A DNA stretch of 64,000 nt from an uncultured Aquitalea sp. (GCF_945957525.1 NZ_CAMFLA010000006.1:124001-188000), one strand, 5' to 3'. Counted from the first letter of the stretch, positions 46,201 through 56,046 are shown. Numbers and translations are program-made. The notes: generated from the sequence alone by a model not told the origin.

Positions 46201-47991
46201 ATGCGACAAGCCCTGGAATCCCGCTTCACCAGTTTTGATGGACAATCGCTGTTCTACCGCCACTGGCCGGCCACCACCGCGCCGGCCCAGCGCGCCATCC
46301 TGCTGCTGCATCGCGGCCACGAGCACTCTGGCCGCTTGCAGCATGTGGTAGATGGGCTGGCGCTGCCGGATACTCCGGTCTTTGCCTGGGATGCCCGCGG
46401 CCATGGCCGCAACGAAGGGCCGCGCGGTTTCAGTCCCAGCATCGGCGCCACGATTCGCGATCTGGAAGAGTTTGTCCGTCATCTGCAAGGCGAGCACGGC
46501 GTGCGGATTGACGAGCTGGTGGTCATTGCGCAAAGCGTGGGCGCGGTGCTGGCGGCAAGCTGGGTGCATGATTACGCGCCGCGCCTGCGCGCGCTGATCC
46601 TGGCCTCGCCCGCCTTCAAGGTGAAACTGTACGTGCCTTTCGCTCGCCCCAGCCTGCGGTTGATGCACAAGCTGCGCGGCAATTTCTTCGTCAATTCCTA
46701 TGTGAAGGCCAAGTTCCTGACCCATGATCCGGAACGCATCGCCTCCTACAACAGCGACCCGCTGATCACCCGGCCCATCTCGGCCAACATCCTGCTGGCC
46801 CTTTACGACACCGCCGAGCGCATCATCGCCGACGCCGGCGCCATTACCGTGCCGACCCAGTTGCTGATCTCCGGCGCGGATTTCGTCGTGCACAAGGCGC
46901 CGCAGGAAACCTTCTTCCAGAATCTGGGCAGCGAGTGCAAGGAGCGCCACGAGCTGCCCGGCTTCTATCACGACACACTGGGCGAACGCGACCGCGCGCA
47001 GGCCTTCGACAAGATTCGCGCTTTCATCCAGCGCGTGGAGGCCGGCGTCACCAGGCCCTCGCTGCTGGCAGCCGACCAGCGCGGCTATACCGCCAAGGAA
47101 TTCAACCGCCTGCAACAGCCGCTGTCCGCTCTGTCGCCCAAACGCTGGAGCTTCGCCCTCACCCGCCTGACGCTGGCCACGCTGGGTCGGCTGTCAGACG
47201 GCATCCGACTGGGCTGGCAAACCGGTTTCGATTCCGGCAGTACGCTGGACTACGTCTATCGCAACCAGGCCTCCGGCATTACGCCGCTGGGCCGACTGGG
47301 CGACCGAGCCTACCTGGACAGCATTGGCTGGCGCGGCATCCGGCAGCGCAAACTGCATCTGCAGGAACTGATCTCCCAGGCCGTCTCGCAACTGGAGCAA
47401 GCCGGCATGCCGGTACGGCTGGTGGACATCGCCGCCGGCCATGGCCGCTACGTGCTGGATGCGCTCTCCGGCGACGCCGACCGCGTCGAACACTTGCAGC
47501 TGCGCGACTACAGCGACATCAACGTCACCGCCGGACGCAAGCTGATCGAACAACGAGGCCTGCAAGGCAAAGCGCGCTTCGATCAGGGCGACGCCTTTGA
47601 CGGGGCCGATCTCGCCGCGCTGCAGCCGCGCCCCACGCTGGCCATTGTTTCCGGCCTGTATGAGCTCTTCCCCGGCAACGCAGGCATTCGCGACTCGCTG
47701 GCGGGTCTGGCCGCCGCCGTGCCGGCGGGCGGCTATCTCGTCTACACCAATCAGCCCTGGCACCCGCAGCTGGAGATGATCGCCCGCACGCTCACCAGCC
47801 ATCGCGGCGGCAGCGACTGGGTCATGCGGCGCCGCACGCAAGAAGAGATGGATCAACTGGTCGCAGCGGCGGGTTTCGAGAAAATCTGCCAGCGCATCGA
47901 TGAATGGGGCATCTTCAGCGTGGCCATTGCCCGCCGCCTGCCCGCCGCGCAAGACAAGCCACAAGCCGTGCAGGAACAGGCCACCGCATGA
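46201..47991 (+). CDS. ynbC: Alpha/beta hydrolase fused to SAM methyltransferase, YnbC-like
   Basis: A 596-residue two-domain protein. Residues 1 to about 290 are a monoacylglycerol-lipase-like hydrolase (LLLHRGHEHSGRLQHVV; WDARGHGRNEG; the nucleophile Ser lies in VIAQSVGAVLA). The second half is a class I methyltransferase with LVDIAAGHGRYVLDAL as the SAM-binding motif I (around residue 410). YnbC of E. coli has the same architecture, function unknown. It may deacylate and methylate a lipid head group. GCCTCTCCC precedes the ATG and gives only a weak ribosome site. Confidence 0.85.
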   Translation: MRQALESRFTSFDGQSLFYRHWPATTAPAQRAILLLHRGHEHSGRLQHVVDGLALPDTPVFAWDARGHGRNEGPRGFSPSIGATIRDLEEFVRHLQGEHGVRIDELVVIAQSVGAVLAASWVHDYAPRLRALILASPAFKVKLYVPFARPSLRLMHKLRGNFFVNSYVKAKFLTHDPERIASYNSDPLITRPISANILLALYDTAERIIADAGAITVPTQLLISGADFVVHKAPQETFFQNLGSECKERHELPGFYHDTLGERDRAQAFDKIRAFIQRVEAGVTRPSLLAADQRGYTAKEFNRLQQPLSALSPKRWSFALTRLTLATLGRLSDGIRLGWQTGFDSGSTLDYVYRNQASGITPLGRLGDRAYLDSIGWRGIRQRKLHLQELISQAVSQLEQAGMPVRLVDIAAGHGRYVLDALSGDADRVEHLQLRDYSDINVTAGRKLIEQRGLQGKARFDQGDAFDGADLAALQPRPTLAIVSGLYELFPGNAGIRDSLAGLAAAVPAGGYLVYTNQPWHPQLEMIARTLTSHRGGSDWVMRRRTQEEMDQLVAAAGFEKICQRIDEWGIFSVAIARRLPAAQDKPQAVQEQATA

Positions 47992-49310
47992 ACCAGCCCG
48001 CCCACCGTCGCCTGTGGCCCGAAGCCCTGCTGTGGCTGGCGCTGCTGGGCCCGGCTTTCTTCTTGCTGTACGGTGCGGCCAATCACTACGCCGCCAGCCT
48101 GCCGCCTTCGGCGGTAGGCAATATCGCCATGGACTGGGAACGGCACATCCCGCTATGGCCGTGGACCATCCTGCCCTACTGGAGCATCGACCTTCTCTAC
48201 GGCCTCTCACTGTTCATTTGCACCAGCCGGGAGGAGTTGCGCCGACATGCGCTGCGGCTGCTGACCGTCACCCTGCTCTCCTGCCTGCTGTTTGCGCTGT
48301 TTCCGCTGCGCTTCGGCTTTGAGCGCCCGCCCCTGAGCGGATGGGCGGGCCAGTTGTTCACCCTGCTGGCTGGCTTTGACAAGCCTTTCAATCAGGCGCC
48401 TTCGCTGCACATCAGCCTGCTGACGGTACTGTGGCTGCGTTACGGCGCGCACACGCCGCAGCGTTGGCGCTGGCTGCTGCATGGCTGGTTCGCGCTGATC
48501 GGCGTATCAGTGCTCACCACCTGGCAGCATCATTTCCTCGATGTGCCTACTGGTTTCGCGCTGGGCATGGTGGTGTGCTATCTGCTGCCCATGCCCTTGC
48601 CGGCTTACGCCGGAGCCGCCGACATCGACCGCGCCCGCCGACGCCGGCTGGCCGCACGCCACGCTATCGGCGCCGCGCTCTTGACCGCGCTGGCCCTGTG
48701 GTTGCGCGGTTGGGCCTGGCTGCTACTCTGGCCCGCGCTGGCGCTCGCGGCACTGTCTGTGGCGTATGCCGGCGGCGGCGCCCGCGTCTGGCAAAAGACC
48801 GACGGCCGTCATCGTTTGCCGGCGCGCTGCCTGTTCTGGCCCTATGCGCTGATCATGCGTGCCGTGCATGGTCTCTTCCTGCGCCGCCATCCTTCGGCCA
48901 ACCTGGTGGCGGACAATGTCTGGGTGGGGCCGGCCAGGGCGGCGCGGGAAGCGCGTTTCCATTCGGTGCTGGACCTGACAGCCGAATACCCGCGCCAGGC
49001 ACACCCGGCCGCCCGCTACCACGAGCTGCCGCTGCTGGATCTGCTGCTGCCCGACGCCCTGGCGCTCAGCGCGGCGGTGGCCGAACTGGACGCCATGCAA
49101 AGCCAGCGGCAAGGCCCGATACTGGTGCATTGCGCGCTGGGCATGACCCGCAGCGCAGCGGTAGTTATGGCCTGGCTGGTGCGCAGCGGACGCTGCGCCA
49201 GCTTGGAGGAGGCACGCCGACGGCTCACTGATCAGGGCCGCACCGTGGCCCTGTCAGCCGAGCAATGGCGCTGGCTGCAAGGTTTTTGCGACGAGGGGAA
49301 AGCGGCATGA
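47988..49310 (+). CDS. ynbD: PAP2-like / dual-specificity phosphatase fusion, YnbD-like
   Basis: A 440-residue membrane protein. The N-terminal part has about 6 helices with the PAP2-like PSLHISLL and TWQHHFLDVPTGFALG motifs. The cytoplasmic C-terminal domain is a dual-specificity phosphatase with the signature HCALGMTRSA (HCxxGxxRS) and an upstream general-acid Asp candidate. In mitochondria a DSP-type enzyme, PTPMT1, dephosphorylates phosphatidylglycerophosphate, so removing a phosphate from the ynbA product is a reasonable guess. ATGA overlap with ynbC fixes the start. Confidence 0.86.
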   Translation: MNQPAHRRLWPEALLWLALLGPAFFLLYGAANHYAASLPPSAVGNIAMDWERHIPLWPWTILPYWSIDLLYGLSLFICTSREELRRHALRLLTVTLLSCLLFALFPLRFGFERPPLSGWAGQLFTLLAGFDKPFNQAPSLHISLLTVLWLRYGAHTPQRWRWLLHGWFALIGVSVLTTWQHHFLDVPTGFALGMVVCYLLPMPLPAYAGAADIDRARRRRLAARHAIGAALLTALALWLRGWAWLLLWPALALAALSVAYAGGGARVWQKTDGRHRLPARCLFWPYALIMRAVHGLFLRRHPSANLVADNVWVGPARAAREARFHSVLDLTAEYPRQAHPAARYHELPLLDLLLPDALALSAAVAELDAMQSQRQGPILVHCALGMTRSAAVVMAWLVRSGRCASLEEARRRLTDQGRTVALSAEQWRWLQGFCDEGKAA

Positions 49311-49693
49311 TGCTGGATGAGAAAACCGCCCGACTGCACGCCGCCGTCTTGCGCAGTACGACTTGTCTGCTGTGGCCGGGAGCGGGTTTGCTGGCGCTGG
49401 CCAGCCTGCATCATCAAGGCTGGCTGCTGGCGGCGGCCGCTCTTGCCCTGCTGTGGCAGGCATGGCTGGGCTGGAGGCTGCAACTAGATGCCGCGCTGAT
49501 GTCAGCCGTGACGGGGGAGGATGATTTGCCTGCACTGGACGCCACGCTTGGAGGGCTGTTCGGCAAACCCATGCCAGCTCGCCCATTTGCGCAACGGCAG
49601 CAAGGCATGCGCCGCCTGCTGCGCCGCTTCCTGCTGGCGACGGCGCTGGGCTGGGCCCTGACCTTGCTGGCGCTGCTACTGCCAACAGGCTAA
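49307..49693 (+). CDS. Small unknown membrane protein of the lipid cluster
   Basis: A 128-residue protein, not recognised, with three hydrophobic segments (about 15-33, 36-54 and 105-125) and an Arg-rich stretch before the last. The start MM overlaps the ynbD stop, and GAGGGG lies just upstream, so it belongs to the same operon as the last gene. It may help hold or assemble the lipid enzymes. No terminator is seen after it; an intergenic repeat begins 17 bases downstream. Confidence 0.7.
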   Translation: MMLDEKTARLHAAVLRSTTCLLWPGAGLLALASLHHQGWLLAAAALALLWQAWLGWRLQLDAALMSAVTGEDDLPALDATLGGLFGKPMPARPFAQRQQGMRRLLRRFLLATALGWALTLLALLLPTG

Positions 49694-49710
49694 GCCACGC
49701 AGCGAAAACC

Positions 49711-49739
49711 CCTGCTCCTGCGTTGCGCCACCTCGTCGC
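49711..49739 (+). repeat. Intergenic repeat, copy D
   Basis: CCTGCTCCTGCGTTGCGCCA and following bases match 4112-4140 with 3 mismatches in 29. It begins 17 bases after the stop of the lipid operon. Confidence 0.55.
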
Positions 49740-49850
49740 TTGACGAGTACCGCCTGCGACAGCGCGCCATGGCGCCGAGCATCTGCGCGGCGCTGTCAGT
49801 GATGCCAGGCCCCGCTTGATCCTGACTTCTTGCGCGGTTTGACTGCCGGG

Positions 49851-50282
49851 CTACTGTGACTGCAACAAGCCGCGCGCCGTCGCCGCTTCCTGATTCTCAA
49901 ATACGGCCATGGCGGTAGCCATGCGGCGGAAACCCAGCGACCGGTAAAACCCTTCCTTGCCGGGCACGGCATAGAGGATGATTTTGCGGTGGCCGGCGCA
50001 ATCGCTCATCAGGCTGCGTATGACTTCCCGGCCCAAGCCGCAACCCTGCTTGTCAGGCGCTACCGCCACATCGCATAGATAAGCGCAGTCCGCGCCGTCC
50101 GCCAACGCGCGCCCGGCGGCCACCAGCCGCTCGCCCTCAAAAACTAAAGCCACATAGCGGCTATTGCCGAAGACGGTTTGCAAAAAATCGACGGATTTCT
50201 CGCCCAAGGGCGCGATGCGATACAGCTCGGACAGGGCGTGCCAGTCAAGGCCAACCGTGTCCCGTTTCCAGACATACGACAC
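49851..50282 (-). CDS. GNAT-family acetyltransferase
   Basis: A 143-residue GNAT protein; VAVAPDKQGCGLGREVIRSLM contains the acetyl-CoA-binding QxxGxG/A loop and KEGFYRSLGFRR is the usual C-terminal segment. The acceptor is unknown. The start is GTG at 50282, decided by AGGAG six bases upstream; an ATG seven bases further in is out of frame. It lies 14 bases after the CBS-GGDEF-EAL gene and may be translated with it. Confidence 0.85.
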   Translation of the reverse strand: MSYVWKRDTVGLDWHALSELYRIAPLGEKSVDFLQTVFGNSRYVALVFEGERLVAAGRALADGADCAYLCDVAVAPDKQGCGLGREVIRSLMSDCAGHRKIILYAVPGKEGFYRSLGFRRMATAMAVFENQEAATARGLLQSQ

Positions 50283-50296
50283 GGCCGGCTCCTGAT

Positions 50297-52795
50297 TCAG
50301 GCAAATCGGTGTTGCAGCAGGTCTTCGAACTCGGCCGCCGGCACGGGGCGGCTGAACAGATAGCCCTGCCCGGCGCGACAGCCTTGCGCCACCAGGAACT
50401 GGCGCTGCTCTTCCAGCTCCACGCCTTCGGCCACCAGGTCCAGCCCCAGGCTGCGGGCAATGGAGATGATGGCTTCGGTGATGGCGGCGTCGTCGCGATC
50501 CTGATGCAAATCCATAATGAAGGACTGATCGATCTTCAACCCGCGCACCGGCAGGCGCTTGAGATAGGACAGGCTGGAATACCCCGTGCCAAAGTCGTCG
50601 ATGGACAGATAAATGCCCAGCGCTTGCAGGCGGCGCAGCACTTCCACCACGCCGCTGTCTTCATCCATGGCCACGCTTTCGGTGATTTCCAGCTCCAGCA
50701 GGCTGCTGTCCAGCCCGTGGCGGTGCAGCGCCTCGGACACGGTGTCCACAATGCTGGAATACTTCAGCTGCCGGCCGGAAACATTGACGGCGATGCGGCC
50801 AGGCAAGACGCCAGCCACCAGCCAGCGGTGCATGTCGCTGCAGGTGGTATCCAGCACCCATTCGCCAATGGCGGTAATCAGCGAGCTTTCCTCCGCCAGA
50901 GGAATGAACTGCGCTGGCGAAATCAACCCCATCTCGGGATGCCGCCAGCGCACCAGCGCCTCCGCGCCGACAATTTGACGGGTGTCGAGGTCCACCTTGG
51001 GCTGATACCACACTTCCAGCTCGTTTTGCGCCAGCGCGCGATGCAGGCTGTACTCCATCTTCAGCCGCTCGATGGCGCGGGCGTTCATGTCGGCGGTGTA
51101 GAACTGGAAGTTGTTCTTGCCGCGCTCCTTGGCCCGGTACATGGCGGTATCAGCGTTGACCAGCAGCGCGTCGGCGTCGGCCCCGTCTTCGGGGAACATG
51201 CTGATGCCGATGCTGGCCGAGATGAACACGCCCTGCCCTGCCACGGTGGATTCGGTGGAGATGGCGTCCAGCAGGTTTTGCGCGCGACTGGCCACCTGCT
51301 GCACGGTATCGATGTTTTCCAGCAACACGGTGAATTCGTCGCCGGAGAGGCGCGCCACGGTGGACAAGGCCGGCGCAATGCGCTGCAGTTCGCTGGCGAT
51401 GCGCACCAGCAACTCGTCGCCGGCATGGTGGCCCATGGTGTCGTTGACCAGCTTGAAACGGTCCAGATCAATGAACAGCAAGGCGAAGCGGCGATTGTAC
51501 TGAGCAGCCTGCTCTACCGCTGACTGCAGCTTCTCCAGAAACAGCGTGCGATTGGGCAGGCCGGTGAGCGCGTCGTGATTGGCCAGGAAATGCAGGCGCT
51601 CTTCCGCCTGCTTGCGCTGGGTGATGTCGGAAAACACCGCCACGTAGTGCAGGCATTCGCCGCGCTCGTCGCGGATGGCGGTAATGCTGAGATGCTCGGT
51701 GTACAAGAGGCCATTCTTGCGGCGATTGACGACTTCGCCCTGCCAGGAGCCTTCCACGCGCAGACAGCGCCACAGGTATTCGTAGAATTCCGGCGGCTGC
51801 TTGCCCGATTTGAGCAAAGAAGGCTTTTTGCCCAGCGCTTCTTCGCGGCTGTAACCGGTAATGCGGGAAAAGGCGGGGTTCACCGACTGGATGGTGCCGC
51901 CGCCGTCGGTGATGAGGATGCCTTCCATGGTGGCTTCAAACACCTTGTCGGCCAGCAAGAGGCTTTGCCGCGATTGCAGCAGCGCTTCGTCGCGCTCGCG
52001 CAGCGCGCCGTGCAGCTCCAGCAGAAACTCGTGTTCGATGCTCTGGATGATGTCACGAAAACCGATGATGTGGATCAGTTTGTTGTCCTGATCGAACACG
52101 CCCAGATGGCGGATCTGGTGCTGCAGGATCACTCGGCGCGCCTGCAACAGGCTGGTGGTGTGCGGCACGCCCAGCAGCGGCGCGGTGCAGACCTCGCCCA
52201 GGCTGGCTTGCCAATTGCCTTCCGCCACCAGTCGCACCACATCGCGCTGGGTGAGGATGCCGTAGCTGCCGTCCGCGCACTGCACGGCAACCGCGGTGAG
52301 CTGTTCGTTGCGCATGCAGGCCAGCGCGGCGGGCAGTCGATCGGAACCATCCAGAATGGTGACCGGCGGCGCATTGATGGCGTCCAGCCGTTTCAGGCCG
52401 AGAAAAGCCTCCGTCCCCTGACACAGCACCACGTCGGAGAGGGAAACGATGCCGCAGATGTGACCGAATTTTTCTATGAGGGCGTGGCGGATGTTGTGCT
52501 GGCGAAACTGACCCAGCACGTCGTGCACGGACATGTGATGCGGGAAAACCACCACCGGGCTGCTCATGACCTCCGCCACCGGCTGCTTGCAGCTGTGCGC
52601 ATCGGTGAAATCCACTTTCAGCGCGTCGGACTCGGTCCAGATGCCGATGGCCTTGTCGCCTTCCATGACGATGATGGAGCCGCAACCGCTTTCCATCATG
52701 CGGGCCGCAGCCTCTCGTACCGACGCCTGAGGGCCGCACCGGAGGATGTCGGCCGAAGCAATCTGTTCAATGGGCTGGGTGAGCGGCGATATCAT
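50297..52795 (-). CDS. CBS-PAS-GGDEF-EAL c-di-GMP protein
   Basis: An 832-residue, probably cytoplasmic protein. Residues 1-250 hold two pairs of CBS motifs, which usually bind adenine nucleotides. A PAS domain (about 275-395) follows, then GGDEF (about 405-565) and EAL (about 580-825). The first signature reads RLSGDEF, a tolerated variant, with no RxxD inhibitory site before it. The EAL domain is complete (GAEALVRWRHP; DDFGTGYSSL; EGVE). Phosphodiesterase activity is likely; cyclase activity is possible. No membrane helix is seen. AAAGGTG precedes the ATG. The nucleotide-sensing head suggests coupling of energy state to c-di-GMP. Confidence 0.9.
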   Translation of the reverse strand: MISPLTQPIEQIASADILRCGPQASVREAAARMMESGCGSIIVMEGDKAIGIWTESDALKVDFTDAHSCKQPVAEVMSSPVVVFPHHMSVHDVLGQFRQHNIRHALIEKFGHICGIVSLSDVVLCQGTEAFLGLKRLDAINAPPVTILDGSDRLPAALACMRNEQLTAVAVQCADGSYGILTQRDVVRLVAEGNWQASLGEVCTAPLLGVPHTTSLLQARRVILQHQIRHLGVFDQDNKLIHIIGFRDIIQSIEHEFLLELHGALRERDEALLQSRQSLLLADKVFEATMEGILITDGGGTIQSVNPAFSRITGYSREEALGKKPSLLKSGKQPPEFYEYLWRCLRVEGSWQGEVVNRRKNGLLYTEHLSITAIRDERGECLHYVAVFSDITQRKQAEERLHFLANHDALTGLPNRTLFLEKLQSAVEQAAQYNRRFALLFIDLDRFKLVNDTMGHHAGDELLVRIASELQRIAPALSTVARLSGDEFTVLLENIDTVQQVASRAQNLLDAISTESTVAGQGVFISASIGISMFPEDGADADALLVNADTAMYRAKERGKNNFQFYTADMNARAIERLKMEYSLHRALAQNELEVWYQPKVDLDTRQIVGAEALVRWRHPEMGLISPAQFIPLAEESSLITAIGEWVLDTTCSDMHRWLVAGVLPGRIAVNVSGRQLKYSSIVDTVSEALHRHGLDSSLLELEITESVAMDEDSGVVEVLRRLQALGIYLSIDDFGTGYSSLSYLKRLPVRGLKIDQSFIMDLHQDRDDAAITEAIISIARSLGLDLVAEGVELEEQRQFLVAQGCRAGQGYLFSRPVPAAEFEDLLQHRFA

Positions 52796-52969
52796 GAAAC
52801 ACCTTTAACGACATGCATTTAATTTGCCGAAATATTATACACAAATTACTTATCAACAAAAAACGAATCATTCCCACTTAGATGACAGCCGAATAGGGGC
52901 CGGCTTTCCGCTTTTCATCCGCTGCTGCAAAGCTGCTTTCCACCCGCCATTTTTTTGCGTTGCGCAAAG

Positions 52970-52993
52970 CGCCTGAATTATCAGGCGTTTTTT
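52970..52993 (+). terminator. Intrinsic terminator upstream of hydrogenase operon
   Basis: CGCCTGA-ATTA-TCAGGCG followed by six T, on the plus strand. No plus-strand gene precedes it: 52796-52969 is AT-rich and non-coding. It may insulate the hydrogenase promoter at 53006 or end a small RNA starting in that stretch. Confidence 0.8.
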
Positions 52994-53005
52994 CTTGCCT
53001 GCCGC

Positions 53006-53021
53006 TGGCATGGAAATTGAA
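53006..53021 (+). promoter_or_regulatory. Sigma-54-like promoter of hoxK operon
   Basis: TGGCATG-GAAA-TTGAA resembles the -24/-12 consensus TGGCACG-N4-TTGCA, with GG at -25/-24 and G at -13. It lies about 125 bases upstream of the small-subunit gene and just after a terminator. Sigma-54 control by HoxA is known for related hydrogenases. Confidence 0.5.
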
Positions 53022-53143
53022 ATACTGGTCCGGTTACACCATCCCTTGCTGGACCGGATGTGCTCATTCCCCATGGCATGTCCGCAAAACAAGAAAACTC
53101 ACACCAATGTCATTCGCATGACACATCGGAGGAGCGTAAACAC

Positions 53144-54256
53144 ATGGAGACTTTCTATCAAGCCATGCGTCGCCAGGGCGTCACCCGGCGGAGCTTTCTC
53201 AAGTTTTGCAGCCTCACCGCCACCTCGCTGGGCCTGGGTTCCGCCTTTGTGCCGCGCATTGCCTATGCGCTGGAAACAAAGCCCCGCGTGCCGGTGATCT
53301 GGCTGCACGGTCTGGAGTGCACCTGTTGCACCGAGTCCTTCATCCGCTCGGCCCACCCGCTGGCGAAGGACGCCATCCTGTCGATGATCTCGCTGGACTA
53401 CGACGACACCATCATGGCAGCCGCCGGCCATCAGGCGGAAGCCATCCTTGACGACATCATCAAAAATCACAAAGGCAACTACATCGTCGCCGTGGAAGGC
53501 AACCCGCCGCTGAACGAAGACGGCATGTTCTGTTTCCCGGGAGGCGAGCCCTTCGTGGAAAAACTCAAGCGCGTTTCCGCCGACGCCAAGGCGCTGATCG
53601 CCTGGGGTTCCTGCGCCAGCTGGGGCTGCGTGCAAGCGGCCAAGCCCAACCCCACACGCGCCACCCCGGTGCATCAGGTGATTCTGGACAAACCGGTGAT
53701 CAAGGTGCCGGGCTGCCCGCCGATTCCGGAAGTGATGGCGGCGGTGATTACCTTCATGGTGACCTTCGACAAGATTCCCGAACTGGATCGCCAGGGTCGG
53801 CCGAAGATGTTCTACGGACAGCGCATCCATGATAAGTGCTATCGCCGCCCCCACTTTGACGCCGGTCAGTTTGTGGAGAGCTGGGACGACGAGGGCGCGC
53901 GCAAGGGCTACTGCTTGTACAAAATGGGTTGCAAAGGACCCACCACTTATAACGCTTGTTCCACCGTACGCTGGAACGGTGGCGTGTCCTTCCCCATCCA
54001 GTCTGGCCACGGCTGCATTGGCTGCTCGGAAGAAGGCTTCTGGGACAAGGGCTCTTTCTACGATCGCGTTACCTCCATTCCGCAATTCAGTATCGAGGCC
54101 ACCGCCGACAAGATCGGCATGACCGTGGCCGGCACGGCCGGTGCCGCCATCGCCGCCCACGCGGCGGTAAGCGCCATCAAGAGCACCATGCTGAAAAAGC
54201 AGGATCTCAAGCCGCTTGACCACAGCGCCGACGACAAGAACAAGGAGAACGTGTAA
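53144..54256 (+). CDS. hoxK: Uptake [NiFe] hydrogenase small subunit (HoxK/HyaA)
   Basis: A 370-residue group 1 hydrogenase small subunit. The N-terminal Tat signal has [18 protein letters not shown] carries the extra Cys of the proximal cluster and [10 protein letters not shown] the sixth Cys, matching the oxygen-tolerant group 1d type. Further Cys residues ([21 protein letters not shown]) bind the other clusters. A C-terminal helix ([19 protein letters not shown]) anchors it at the periplasmic face. ATG at 53144 follows GGAGGAG. It overlaps hoxG as TAATG. Confidence 0.95.
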   Translation: METFYQAMRRQGVTRRSFLKFCSLTATSLGLGSAFVPRIAYALETKPRVPVIWLHGLECTCCTESFIRSAHPLAKDAILSMISLDYDDTIMAAAGHQAEAILDDIIKNHKGNYIVAVEGNPPLNEDGMFCFPGGEPFVEKLKRVSADAKALIAWGSCASWGCVQAAKPNPTRATPVHQVILDKPVIKVPGCPPIPEVMAAVITFMVTFDKIPELDRQGRPKMFYGQRIHDKCYRRPHFDAGQFVESWDDEGARKGYCLYKMGCKGPTTYNACSTVRWNGGVSFPIQSGHGCIGCSEEGFWDKGSFYDRVTSIPQFSIEATADKIGMTVAGTAGAAIAAHAAVSAIKSTMLKKQDLKPLDHSADDKNKENV

Positions 54257-56046
54257 TGGCCTACCAGACCCAAGGTTTCACGCTGGACAACAGCGGCCGC
54301 CGCGTGGTGGTGGACCCCGTCACCCGCATCGAGGGCCACCTGCGCTGCGAAGTGAACATCGACAGCAACAACATCATCACCAACGCCATCTCCACCGGCA
54401 CCATGTGGCGCGGGCTGGAGGTGATCCTCAAGGGTCGCGACCCGCGCGACGCCTGGGCTTTCGTGGAGCGCATCTGCGGCGTCTGTACCGGCACCCACGC
54501 GCTCACCTCGGTGCGCGCCGTGGAAGACGCGCTGAAGATCCAGATTCCCAAAAACGCCAACCTGATCCGCAACATGATGCAGGCGGCGCTGTACGTGCAC
54601 GACCACCTGGTGCACTTCTACCACCTGCACGCGCTGGACTGGGTGGACGTGGTGTCCGCCCTCAAGGCGGACCCGAAGAAAACCAGCGAACTGGCGCAAA
54701 GCGTGTCGGACTGGCCCATGTCCAGCCCCGGCTACTTCCGCGACCTGCAATCGCGCCTGAAACGCTTTGTCGAATCCGGCCAGCTGGGGCCCTTCCGCAA
54801 CGGCTACTGGGGCCACCCGGCCATGAAGCTGCCGCCGGAAGCCAACCTGATGGCGGTGGCGCACTATCTGGAGGCGCTGGATTTCCAGAAGGAAATCGTC
54901 AAAGTGCATACCATCTTCGGCGGCAAGAACCCCCATCCCAACTGGCTGGTGGGCGGCATGCCCTGCGCCATCAACATTGATGACGTGGGCGCGGTGGGCG
55001 CCATCAATATGGAACGGCTGAACCTGGTGTCCAGCATCATCGACCGTTCCATCGAGTTCTGCGAAAAAGTGTACGTGCCGGACGTCATCGCCATTGCCGG
55101 CTTCTACAAGGACTGGGCCGCCATCGGCGGCGGGCTGGCCAGCCAGAGCGTGCTCTCCTACGGCGATTTCCCCGACCACGCCAACGACTACAGCGAGAAA
55201 AGCCTGCTGCTGCCGCGCGGTGCCATCATCAACGGCAAGTTTGAGGAAATCCACCCGGTGGACCTGTACGCACCGGACGAAATCCAGGAATTCGTCACCC
55301 ACAGCTGGTACAGCTACGGCGACGACAGCAAGGGCCTGCACCCCTTCGACGGCATCACCGAGCCCAAATTCGAGCTGGGCCCCAAGCACAAGGGCACCAA
55401 GACGCGCATCGAAGAGCTGGACGAATCGGCCAAGTACTCGTGGATCAAGTCGCCGCGCTGGAAGGGCCACGCCATGGAAGTGGGCCCGCTGGCGCGCTAC
55501 CTGATCGGCTATCACCAGAACAAGGCCGAATTCAAGGAGCCGGTGGACGAGCTGCTGAAGGCGCTCAACGCGCCCAAAGCCGCATTGTTCTCCACCCTGG
55601 GCCGCACCGCCGCCCGCGCGCTGGAATCGGTCTGGGCCGCCAAGAAGATGCGCTACTTCTTTGACAGCCTGATCGCCAACATCAAGGCCGGCGACACCGC
55701 CACCGCCAACATCGACAAATGGGACCCGGCCAGTTGGCCGAAGACGGCCAAGGGCGTGGGCTTCACCGAAGCGCCGCGCGGCGCGCTGGGCCACTGGCTG
55801 AAGATTGCCGACACACGCATCGACAGCTACCAGTGCGTGGTGCCCACCACCTGGAACGCCGGCCCGCGCGACGCCAAGGGCCAGATCGGCGCTTACGAGG
55901 CCTCGCTGATGGGCACCAAAATGGCGGTGCCGGATCAGCCGCTGGAAATCCTGCGCACCCTACACAGCTTCGACCCCTGCCTTGCCTGCTCCACGCACGT
56001 GATCGGCGAAGACGGCGGCGAGCTGGTCAGCGTCAAGGTTCGTTGA
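54256..56046 (+). CDS. hoxG: Uptake [NiFe] hydrogenase large subunit (HoxG/HyaB)
   Basis: A 596-residue catalytic subunit. [11 protein letters not shown] near the start and DPCLACSTH near the end supply the four Cys that bind the Ni-Fe centre. The final 15 residues after the His ([15 protein letters not shown]) are the peptide removed by the HoxM protease. It oxidises H2 and passes electrons to HoxK. A CTTCGGCCAAC copy (55733) lies within it, read as Ser-Trp-Pro-Lys on the coding strand. Confidence 0.96.
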   Translation: MAYQTQGFTLDNSGRRVVVDPVTRIEGHLRCEVNIDSNNIITNAISTGTMWRGLEVILKGRDPRDAWAFVERICGVCTGTHALTSVRAVEDALKIQIPKNANLIRNMMQAALYVHDHLVHFYHLHALDWVDVVSALKADPKKTSELAQSVSDWPMSSPGYFRDLQSRLKRFVESGQLGPFRNGYWGHPAMKLPPEANLMAVAHYLEALDFQKEIVKVHTIFGGKNPHPNWLVGGMPCAINIDDVGAVGAINMERLNLVSSIIDRSIEFCEKVYVPDVIAIAGFYKDWAAIGGGLASQSVLSYGDFPDHANDYSEKSLLLPRGAIINGKFEEIHPVDLYAPDEIQEFVTHSWYSYGDDSKGLHPFDGITEPKFELGPKHKGTKTRIEELDESAKYSWIKSPRWKGHAMEVGPLARYLIGYHQNKAEFKEPVDELLKALNAPKAALFSTLGRTAARALESVWAAKKMRYFFDSLIANIKAGDTATANIDKWDPASWPKTAKGVGFTEAPRGALGHWLKIADTRIDSYQCVVPTTWNAGPRDAKGQIGAYEASLMGTKMAVPDQPLEILRTLHSFDPCLACSTHVIGEDGGELVSVKVR

